From Lactobacillus agrestimuris (GTDB lineage: Bacteria > Bacillota > Bacilli > Lactobacillales > Lactobacillaceae), in NCBI RefSeq assembly GCF_943193025.1, contig NZ_CALPCQ010000005.1:1-64000 (forward strand): a stretch of DNA of 64,000 bases. The letters are read 5' to 3'. Position 1 is the stretch's first letter, and every line of letters begins with the position of its first letter. Below are positions 51,338 to 58,767 of this stretch, in pieces. The notes beneath the pieces were generated by a model that saw only the letters and a program-made list of their open reading frames with translations, was not told the origin of the DNA and ran no database searches. The position numbers and the translations under genes are program-made.

Positions 51338-52441
51338 ATGAAGTTTAAGAAGCGATATTTGTTTGCTTTGCTAGCTTTAATTATTGGTATAGCTCTAACC
51401 GCTGCAACTTATTTTGCAGTAGGGATTTATCAAAAAGATAATATTGCTGTAATTACTGATGCCAAAATTGCAGATCGTTTAGTCGAAAAAAATAAGGATG
51501 TCTATAACAATCAGGATGAAACTCGTGAACAAACTATTCATGTCAAAGTTTTGGATGGTCCTTATAAAGGAAAAACTTTTGTAGAAAAGAATGTTTATTA
51601 TCCGTCTCAGCTTGTAACTCAAAAATATCGAGCAGGAGATAGAATTTTTGTCAGTATAAAAAAAGGTAAGCTAGCTTTGGGGAATCCTAAGCGAGATTGG
51701 GTTTTGGTTTTGGTAGTGACTATTACTGTTGCTTTGATGATTGCTTTAGTCGGTAGGCACACGATAGCATTAGTTGTTTCTATGGCCCTAAGTTGGGTAA
51801 TTTTTTATGGGGTAATTTTATTAGATGTAAAGTTGAACGGTGCGTATATAATATTACTCTTTGGTGCAGCTGATATTATCTTTTCTTTCATCAGTTTATT
51901 AATTGTTCAAGGCTTTAATAAAAAAATGTTAGTTACTTGGCTGGCTACTATACTCGGAGTTTTTGTTTCTTTTTTGCTCTGTTATATCATTATGAAATTA
52001 ACTGGAGAAACAGAAATGCAGTATGAAACAGGCGACTATGCAACACAAGATCCAAGGGGAATCTTTCTTGCTCAAACACTGTTAGGAGTTCTTGGCGCAG
52101 TAATGGATGAAGCTACTGACATTGTTTCAAGCCTGTATGAGGTTATTAAAGTGAAAAAAGATATTACTCCAAAGGAATTGATTAATAGTGGACGTAATAT
52201 GGGACAAGAAATTATGGGACCATTAATTAATGTTTTGCTTTTGATTTTTATCGCTGAAGCCTTGCCAATGACGATTTTATACCTAAGAGATAATAACAGC
52301 TTAAGTTCTGCCTTTGGCTTTACATTATCGCTTGGAGCAACGCAGACCGTGATTTCTGCTATCAGTATAGTCATAACAGTTGTATTTGCGACAGGATGCA
52401 GTTTACTATTATTACGAGACCAAAGAGGAGGTAAATTATGA
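51338..52441 (+). CDS. YibE/F-family membrane protein (larger partner)
   Basis: The 367-aa protein has an N-terminal span, an extracytoplasmic beta-rich stretch (about 35-125, including VKVLDGPYKGKTFVEKN), and then seven or so spans with the YibE/F signature GVLGAVMDEATDIVSSLYEV and GRNMGQEIMGPLINVLLL. The family is of unknown function. The next gene, also YibE/F, overlaps it by 4 bases, as is usual for this pair. TAGGAG precedes the ATG. Confidence 0.9.
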   Translation: MKFKKRYLFALLALIIGIALTAATYFAVGIYQKDNIAVITDAKIADRLVEKNKDVYNNQDETREQTIHVKVLDGPYKGKTFVEKNVYYPSQLVTQKYRAGDRIFVSIKKGKLALGNPKRDWVLVLVVTITVALMIALVGRHTIALVVSMALSWVIFYGVILLDVKLNGAYIILLFGAADIIFSFISLLIVQGFNKKMLVTWLATILGVFVSFLLCYIIMKLTGETEMQYETGDYATQDPRGIFLAQTLLGVLGAVMDEATDIVSSLYEVIKVKKDITPKELINSGRNMGQEIMGPLINVLLLIFIAEALPMTILYLRDNNSLSSAFGFTLSLGATQTVISAISIVITVVFATGCSLLLLRDQRGGKL

Positions 52442-53226
52442 GTACACTCTTAGTTTTGGTGATTGTTTTAGCAGTTTTGATGACAATCGTTGGTGGAGAA
52501 ACTGGGATTAGAAGTTTCTTTAGTGTGCTGATTAATACCTTACTTTTAATATTAGTTGCAATGCTAATTTCATGGGGAATTGATGTAGCGATTATTACAT
52601 TAATTTTTATACCTTTGAAATTGGTCACAATTATTTATTTAGGAACACATGACTATAAGGTTGCTAAGAATTCATTTATTGCTGCTTTTATTGTTTGTTT
52701 AATTGTTAGTTTGTTGATTTTAGCTTGTCAATGGTTGGCACAAGCTGCAGGACTTGGACCGGAAGCCGGTGAAGTGCTAGTTGGTTTGTCCCAAATGCCA
52801 GGAATCAGTTATGCAATGATTGCCGTAACTGTAGCGATTTTTTCAACGCTTGGAGCAATTGCAGAAGCTGCTGTTGCAATGAGTTCAGGTCTACTTGAAA
52901 TTAAGCGTCATCACCCTGAAATTAGTCGGCATGAGCTTGAAGCGAGTGGAACTGCAGTTGGTAATGATGTTTTAGGAACAGCTATGAATACAATTTTATT
53001 TGGGATGTTCGGCAGCTTTTTGTCATTATTTCTATGGTATTTTCGTTTAGGTTACAGCTTTGGAGAAGTTGTGAACGAAAAATTATTTGTCAATGAAGCA
53101 TTAATAATTTTGTATTCATTAATTGGTGTTTTGCTCACTGTTCCTCTTTCCACATATTTGATTTCAAGAGGGATGAGCAATGAGGTTGAGGTAGAAAATG
53201 AAGACAGAAAACATAAGTCTAACTAA
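52438..53226 (+). CDS. YibE/F-family membrane protein (smaller partner)
   Basis: The 262-aa protein has about seven spans and a second YibE/F core (ISYAMIAVTVAIFSTLGAIAEAA, EASGTAVGNDVLGTAMNT) resembling that of its partner upstream, so the two probably form a heteromeric membrane complex. AGAGGAGG ends 7 bases before the ATG. It overlaps the following esterase gene by 29 bases. Confidence 0.9.
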   Translation: MSTLLVLVIVLAVLMTIVGGETGIRSFFSVLINTLLLILVAMLISWGIDVAIITLIFIPLKLVTIIYLGTHDYKVAKNSFIAAFIVCLIVSLLILACQWLAQAAGLGPEAGEVLVGLSQMPGISYAMIAVTVAIFSTLGAIAEAAVAMSSGLLEIKRHHPEISRHELEASGTAVGNDVLGTAMNTILFGMFGSFLSLFLWYFRLGYSFGEVVNEKLFVNEALIILYSLIGVLLTVPLSTYLISRGMSNEVEVENEDRKHKSN

Positions 53227-54016
53227 TTTTAATAATCGAAAGTTTACAATTCATACTTATACTCTTGATGAAAATCCGAAATTGGTTGAAAATAAACGAC
53301 CATTAGTGATTGTGATTCCAGGTGGAAGTTTTGATCATCTTTCTCTAAGAGAAGGTGAGCCTGTCGCATTAGCTTATAATTCGCACGGCTTTAACAGCGT
53401 AGTGATGGAATATAATTTAGTGCAGGATGCTGGCAAAATCTATCCAGATGCCGGGCTTGATGTGTTGAGTACAATTAAGTATTATCGTGACAATGCGGAA
53501 AAGTATCACATTGATCCAAATAAGATTGTGACAATTGGCTTTTCAGCAGGTGGTCATGTTGCAAGTAGTGCAAATTATATGGCTAATAGTTTAGAGTATG
53601 CAAAAAAATATGGCTATAAACCAGTAGAGGTAAGACCAAATAAGACCATTTTAGGTTATCCGTTAATCAATATTAGTCAGATTGGTTTTGAAGTACCAGA
53701 GGGTGAAACTGAGAAAATGCCTGATGATCCGAAGTTATTAGATGGAGCTTTAGGTGTTACACGTGAAACACCAGCTACATTTATTTTCCAGGCATGGGAT
53801 GATCCAATTGTTTTGATTTCAAATTCAATTGAATACATCAAAGCACTGAATGAAAATCACGTTAAATGTGAGGCTCACTTATATGAACGAGGATTCCACG
53901 GCTTTTCATTGGCTAGACCCGAAGTAGTTGAAAAAGGTAGTGAATGGGAGAATAATCCTCATGCTGCTAGCTGGTTTAAATTAAGTTTAGAATGGTTAGC
54001 ACAAGAATTTAAGTAA
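53198..54016 (+). CDS. Alpha/beta hydrolase, esterase/acetylesterase type
   Basis: The 272-aa cytosolic protein has the oxyanion block IPGGSFDHLS near residue 38, the nucleophile elbow G-F-S-A-G-G near residue 110, Asp in QAWDDPIV near 205 and His in ERGFHGFSLA near 237, a complete esterase triad. The BD-FAE/Axe type layout suggests deacetylation of carbohydrate esters, not confirmed. GAGG inside the upstream gene is the ribosome site, and overlap makes translation coupled. Confidence 0.88.
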   Translation: MKTENISLTNFNNRKFTIHTYTLDENPKLVENKRPLVIVIPGGSFDHLSLREGEPVALAYNSHGFNSVVMEYNLVQDAGKIYPDAGLDVLSTIKYYRDNAEKYHIDPNKIVTIGFSAGGHVASSANYMANSLEYAKKYGYKPVEVRPNKTILGYPLINISQIGFEVPEGETEKMPDDPKLLDGALGVTRETPATFIFQAWDDPIVLISNSIEYIKALNENHVKCEAHLYERGFHGFSLARPEVVEKGSEWENNPHAASWFKLSLEWLAQEFK

Positions 54017-54031
54017 AAAAAGAGGGCTCTC

Positions 54032-54218
54032 TGAGTAAGTAAAAGTTAAGCCGTTTAATACACTTATTAAAAGAGGACATAGCACAACTCTTAAAAAACT
54101 TAATTGAATTGGTTGAAGAAGGATTTTAAGTTAGAGAGGCTATGGTCTTTTTTTATGCAAAAAATTCTGCCAATAGAATATCATAAAATATTCCATCAAC
54201 AGGAAAAATTATCGAGCC
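54032..54218 (-). mobile_element. ISL3-family end remnant, copy A
   Basis: The segment is about 90% identical by eye to 58151-58338 and lies in the same orientation. On the minus strand it opens with a GGCTC terminal end and holds a hairpin-like GAATATC/AATATTC. It then has a transposase start MSSFNKCIKRLN, joined directly to the same TTACTTACTCA junction seen in copy B, where the sequence diverges. It is a decayed, internally deleted IS end without coding capacity. Confidence 0.75.
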
Positions 54219-54303
54219 TTTTATTCCTATATTAAAACGCTGAAAAATAACGAATTGTGTTAATATATAGAAAAGAGGATAAAAATATTTTTGGAGGAAT
54301 AAA

Positions 54304-57300
54304 TTGAAATACAAAAACAAAACAAAAAACAACAAAAATAATTTAATAACAACTGAAGTAAATCGACATTATTCGATCAGAAAATTTAGTGTTGGTGTAG
54401 CTTCAGTCTTAATTGGAAGTACTTTATTTTTAGGTAGCCAAGGACAAAAAGTTCAAGCTGCTGACAATAATAAGCCAGCTGTTACTGAAGAAAGTAACTC
54501 GCAATTATCTTCAGACAGGGATAGTTCAAGCAGCGAAAGTGACACTGTGTCAAGAAAAGAACTAACTCCCGCTGTAACTTCTAATGAAAAGAAAGATAAT
54601 AATGCTACTAATCCATCCGTTGTTAACAAGCCAGTTAATGAGCAAGTATCTTCATCAGCACAAGATGATGTAGCTAAGCAAGAATTATCTGGAGATACGA
54701 ATGGGGCAGGTAACCTGGATGATAATAACAACCCAAGTCATAAGGCGACATCTTTAAATACTGATTCAAATAAGTTTGAATTGACTTCAACTATTACCAA
54801 TAATACTGATCATGATGATAAAAACATCTTTGCAGTTACTGTATTACCGAATACAAAAGATGGTAAGAGCCAATTTGATACTCACTTAACAGGTCCTGTC
54901 GAAGTTGAAGGCGTAGAAAACGCTGAAAATGTCATTAATTGGTATGTCACAGGCGATGTTGGTAAATCATTAGACACCTTACTTACTAAAGATAAAGATG
55001 GTAATTATGAACCAACTAAAGCAGCGCTTGAGAAAGCTATTCCTGAAGGCTCCCCTAAGGTTACTCGCGTTTGGAAGAATAAACCAGATAATTGGGATCA
55101 AGTTACCGCAGTCATTACCACTGTTGATAGTTTGAAAGCTAAATCAAGCTTGAAAATCCATTTACATACTTATGATCCAAGTGTTGAAAATGATGTCGGG
55201 AAAAACGCATATATGTCTCAAGCTGTGATGGATTCAACATCCTTTAAGAAGTTGAGACTCGGACGAACTGTTAATTATGTTAGTGTTGACGGTAGAGATT
55301 TAGGATCATCAGGCCCCCAAAATATTAATGATATTGCAATCTATCACACCAATGCTATCACTGGAGATATAGTTGGCGATATCGTTTTAGAAAAAGGTCT
55401 ACCAGAAGTGGGAGTTCCAACATTTAAAGGCTACAAACTTACAAGCATTTCTGGTGGTAATAGTGAGTTTTGGCAAGATTATGATCCAGAAAATCCAAAA
55501 GAAATTTTTCCAGTAAAAGTTATTAAAAACTTACAAGATGCCAAAACAAATAAGGTCAGTGGATATGCCCAAATTCCAAATTATTTTATTACTGTAACAT
55601 ATGATACTCCTCACGAGAATACCAGTATTATTACTGGAGGCGGCCATGCCAATACTTTAGCTTTGTTCAGTATGCTTGCTGCCGTTCCTCAAACACCTGA
55701 TAAAGTAGAGCAGCACACTTCAATCATCAATGCCGGTGATAGTAATAGTGCTAAGTTAACTGTTGTTGGTAAACAAAAGATCAATATTAGTTACATTGAT
55801 GACACTGACAATAAACAAATCGGTCAAACTGATTCAGTTGAAGGTTTACCTGGTGAAACGGCAGCTTATTCTACAGCAGATAGAATTAATGCATATAAGA
55901 AACAAGGATATGTCTTAGTCAGTGATGGGACTAAGTCTCAAGATGGTCAAAGTACTTTAATTTACGATAATGACTATCAAACTGATCAAAACTTTGAAGT
56001 TCACTTGAAGCATGAGACTAAACCTGTTGAAGATGATAGTACAGTAACTGAAACCATTCACTATATCTATAAGGATGGTGCTACTGCAAGTCCTGATAAG
56101 GTTCAGACTATTAACTTTAAACGCATTGGAACTAAGGATCTTGTAACCCAGGATGTAATTTGGGATCCAGTTACTCCGCAAACTTTTGCGAAAGTGGATT
56201 CTCCAGAAATTAGCGGTTATACTCCTGATGTTGCAGCAATCGATGCAATTACAGTTAACTTTGGTGATCAAAACATTGAAAAGACAGTAACTTATACTGC
56301 AAATGATCAAAATGCGAAAATCACTTACATCGATGATACAACCGGTACTTCATTAAAGAGTGAAGCTGCCAATGGTAAGTTTGGCGAATTAATTGAATTT
56401 CCTACTGATGTTGATACACAAATCAAGGACTATGAGGATAAAGGTTATAAATTTGTATCTAAAAACTTTGAATCCAATAAATATCAAGCCGATAATGCCA
56501 AAAATGTTTTCGAAGTTCATTTAACTCATGGTTATACTACTCCTGAAAGGACTGTACGCCATGCTACTTGGACCATCAATTATGTTGGTACAGATCATAA
56601 TCCTGAAGCTAAACAACAAAAAGTAACCTTTACCCGTACTGTTTATACTGATAAGGTAACTAATGAAGTACATGATTCAGGTTATGTTCCAGATAAGCAA
56701 TTTGAAGATGTTAAATCTCCAGAAGTAGATGGCTATGATGTTGATATTAAGACTGCTCATCAAGATACTGTTTTAGGTAAAGATAATACTGATGGTAAAT
56801 TTGAAACTACGGTAATTTACACTAAACCTAATGAATTCGTTGATACTGATACTCCAGTTGAAAGTCACCGCGCTACTTTAACTATCAATTATGTTGGTAC
56901 CGATAATAATCCTAAATCAGTGGTTCAAACTGTTTACTTTGTGAAGAAGGGTGATCAGTTTGTTCCAACCAGCAATTTTGAAGATGTAGTTTCACCTGAA
57001 GTTAATGGCTACAACCTTTACAATCCTGATGAATTTGCTAAGGTTCACCAAGATACTAAGTTAGGAGAAAATGATACTGATATTGACTATGTAATTGATG
57101 TACCTTACGTAAAAGATCAACCAGGTACTGACTTACCTGATCCAATGGAAAGTACTAAGCAAACTTGGACTATTCATTATGTTGGTTTAGACAAGAATCC
57201 TGATGATGTCGTACAAACTATTCACTTCATTAAGAAGGGTGGTAAGTTTGTACCAGTAGATTCTTATGAAGATGATGTTAAATCACCAGAAGTAGATGGC

Positions 57301-57981
57301 TACGATGTTGATACTAAGATTGCTAAAGCTGAAAATGCTACAGTCTTACCTGATGGCAATCTTGAAACTATAGTAGTTTATACTAAGCCTAATGAATTCG
57401 TTGACGTACCTGCCAAGATAGCTGATAAAAAAGGAATCCCAGGTGAACCATTAGTTCAAGATAAGCTTCCAGCTTTCACTGGTGGTGTTCCAGGCATTCC
57501 GTTAGAACAACCAGAACTTCCTAAATTTGAAGGAGGCATTCCAGGTATTCCATTGGAACAACCTAATAAGCCAATTGCAGAAATCGGAATCCCTAATGAA
57601 CCTTTAGATCAACCTGATCTTCCAATTGTACCTACCCCAGACACAAACATCCCCGATATTCCAAATCCAAAAATACCTGAAAAACAAGTACCTCAAAAAC
57701 CAACACTAAGTAATCCAACACCGGATCCAGATCCAACTCCTGAAGTACCGGTATCAAATGAAGATACTTCAGTTAAATCAGGAAACATAACTTCAGATTC
57801 ATTTGTTTCTACTAGAACTAATTCATCTAAAGTAGTTCCTAAGAAATATAGAAATACTGAAAAACTTTTACCTCAAACAGGTAAAAAGAATTCCGTAGCA
57901 CTTTCAATGCTAGGGCTGGCTACCTTGAGTTTGACCGGTTTAATAGTACTAGCTACAACTAAAAAGAAAAGACGTTATTAG
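54304..57981 (+). CDS. YSIRK/LPXTG cell-wall-anchored mucus-binding-type adhesin
   Basis: The 1225-aa precursor starts at TTG with GGAGG 7 bases before. Order: YSIRK signal peptide (about 20-54, RHYSIRKFSVGVAS), Ser/Asn/Thr-rich stalk (55-150), a large N-terminal domain (150-480), MucBP-like domains (about 490-750, with INISYIDD and ITYIDDT openings), three repeats of about 100 residues starting near 752, 856 and 954 (TINYVGTD/TIHYVGLD, PEVDGYDVD, YTKPNEFVD), Pro-rich repeats (PGIPLEQP) and LPQTG at about 1187, then a membrane anchor and KKKRRY. Sortase A should attach it to peptidoglycan. The gene lies between direct IS-end repeats. Confidence 0.93.
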   Translation: MKYKNKTKNNKNNLITTEVNRHYSIRKFSVGVASVLIGSTLFLGSQGQKVQAADNNKPAVTEESNSQLSSDRDSSSSESDTVSRKELTPAVTSNEKKDNNATNPSVVNKPVNEQVSSSAQDDVAKQELSGDTNGAGNLDDNNNPSHKATSLNTDSNKFELTSTITNNTDHDDKNIFAVTVLPNTKDGKSQFDTHLTGPVEVEGVENAENVINWYVTGDVGKSLDTLLTKDKDGNYEPTKAALEKAIPEGSPKVTRVWKNKPDNWDQVTAVITTVDSLKAKSSLKIHLHTYDPSVENDVGKNAYMSQAVMDSTSFKKLRLGRTVNYVSVDGRDLGSSGPQNINDIAIYHTNAITGDIVGDIVLEKGLPEVGVPTFKGYKLTSISGGNSEFWQDYDPENPKEIFPVKVIKNLQDAKTNKVSGYAQIPNYFITVTYDTPHENTSIITGGGHANTLALFSMLAAVPQTPDKVEQHTSIINAGDSNSAKLTVVGKQKINISYIDDTDNKQIGQTDSVEGLPGETAAYSTADRINAYKKQGYVLVSDGTKSQDGQSTLIYDNDYQTDQNFEVHLKHETKPVEDDSTVTETIHYIYKDGATASPDKVQTINFKRIGTKDLVTQDVIWDPVTPQTFAKVDSPEISGYTPDVAAIDAITVNFGDQNIEKTVTYTANDQNAKITYIDDTTGTSLKSEAANGKFGELIEFPTDVDTQIKDYEDKGYKFVSKNFESNKYQADNAKNVFEVHLTHGYTTPERTVRHATWTINYVGTDHNPEAKQQKVTFTRTVYTDKVTNEVHDSGYVPDKQFEDVKSPEVDGYDVDIKTAHQDTVLGKDNTDGKFETTVIYTKPNEFVDTDTPVESHRATLTINYVGTDNNPKSVVQTVYFVKKGDQFVPTSNFEDVVSPEVNGYNLYNPDEFAKVHQDTKLGENDTDIDYVIDVPYVKDQPGTDLPDPMESTKQTWTIHYVGLDKNPDDVVQTIHFIKKGGKFVPVDSYEDDVKSPEVDGYDVDTKIAKAENATVLPDGNLETIVVYTKPNEFVDVPAKIADKKGIPGEPLVQDKLPAFTGGVPGIPLEQPELPKFEGGIPGIPLEQPNKPIAEIGIPNEPLDQPDLPIVPTPDTNIPDIPNPKIPEKQVPQKPTLSNPTPDPDPTPEVPVSNEDTSVKSGNITSDSFVSTRTNSSKVVPKKYRNTEKLLPQTGKKNSVALSMLGLATLSLTGLIVLATTKKKRRY

Positions 57982-57993
57982 TTATAGTTTTTT

Positions 57994-58032
57994 AAACACT
58001 TATCTCTAAGGTGGGATAAGTGTTTTCTTTTA
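57994..58032 (+). terminator. Terminator after the 1225-aa adhesin
   Basis: AAACACTTATC pairs with GATAAGTGTTT and is followed by TCTTTT. It overlaps the 3' end of the ISL3 transposase remnant. Confidence 0.8.
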
Positions 58033-58338
58033 CTCTATTTTGTTCCAACCTAATTCTGATTATGATTAATAAATGTTTGAAATTAGTATAACCATAAGCA
58101 GTACGTTCAATTTGTTTAATCTTACGATTAACTCCTTCAAGACAATTGTTTGAGTAAGTAGAAGTTAAGTCATTTAATACATCATTAAAAGAGGACATAG
58201 CACAACTCCTAAAAAACTTAATTGAATTGGTTGAAGAAAGATTTTAAGTTAGAGAGGCTATAGCTTCTTTCTTTATGCAAAAAATCCTGCCAATAGAATA
58301 TCATAAGATATTCCATCAACAGGAGAAATTATAGAGCC
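58033..58338 (-). mobile_element. ISL3-family remnant, copy B, internally deleted transposase
   Basis: The minus strand begins with a GGCTCTATAATTTCTCC terminal end at 58338 and includes a perfect hairpin GAATATC-ATAA-GATATTC (58296-58313). A 68-codon ORF then starts at 58198. Its first dozen residues (MSSFNDVLNDLT) resemble the ISL3 transposase N-terminus, and the next part, TYSNNCLEGVNRKIKQIERT and AYGYTNFKHL, is the ISL3 transposase C-terminus. So the middle of about 350 codons is missing. The left end is lost into the adhesin terminator. Not able to transpose alone. Confidence 0.85.
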
Positions 58339-58339
58339 T

Positions 58340-58378
58340 AATAATCAGGTAACAAATGAGTTGCCTGATTATTTTTTC
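58340..58378 (+). terminator. Terminator-like hairpin beside IS copy B
   Basis: AATAATCAGG pairs with CCTGATTATT and is followed by TTTTT. It is next to the IS end and not obviously paired with a gene on the plus strand. Confidence 0.65.
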
Positions 58379-58417
58379 TAAAAGGCACTTTTATAAGACA
58401 ATGATATAGTAAAACGA

Positions 58418-58436
58418 CAGTTATAAAATATAACTG
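58418..58436. repeat. Inverted repeat before the sugar-kinase remnant
   Basis: CAGTTATA-AAA-TATAACTG is a perfect inverted repeat. A close copy, GTTATAATATAACTG, lies at 58727-58741 across the -10 region of the next adhesin. Confidence 0.6.
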
Positions 58437-58466
58437 AAGATAAAGATGAATAATAGGAGAATAGAT

Positions 58467-58693
58467 ATGATTTATAGCGTTAATTTAGATACAAGTAATG
58501 AAAAGGTGGGTAAGGTGTAGAAATATCGCTGATTTTAAAGAAATTTGATATTGAATCAATGGTAATAGGAATTGCTCTACATGTGGATAAAATTAAATCA
58601 CATCTTGATGAAATTGGAGTTAAACACAATTTCATTGAAAAAGTACCTGCTGCAAAAGTACAACAAGAATTCTTGGCTCATTCTCTAGATTAA
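58467..58693 (+). pseudogene. Remnant of a PfkB/1-phosphofructokinase-like gene
   Basis: GGAG precedes ATG 58467. The first frame reads MIYSVNLDTSNEKVGKV and hits TAG. The adjacent frame continues GVEISLILKKFDIESMVIGI, then a region with LDEIGVKHNFIE, to a TAA. These two pieces resemble the start of 1-phosphofructokinase or tagatose-6-phosphate kinase (MIYTVTLNP..., GINVSLVLKxLG..., LxxxGIxxxFI), with about 17 residues and the rest of the gene missing. It is frameshifted and truncated. Resemblance is short, so identity is tentative. Confidence 0.5.
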
Positions 58694-58767
58694 TTATTAT
58701 TTTATACTTTAACATAACGCTGAAGTGTTATAATATAACTGTCGTGATTTTATTTTGGAGGATAAGG

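Noticed and set aside
54017-54031. AGAGGGCTCTCT palindrome after the esterase as terminator
   Set aside because: It is followed by GAGTAAGT, with no T run on the plus strand.
57992-58198. A functional 68-aa protein
   Set aside because: It is the fused two ends of an ISL3 transposase with the catalytic middle missing.
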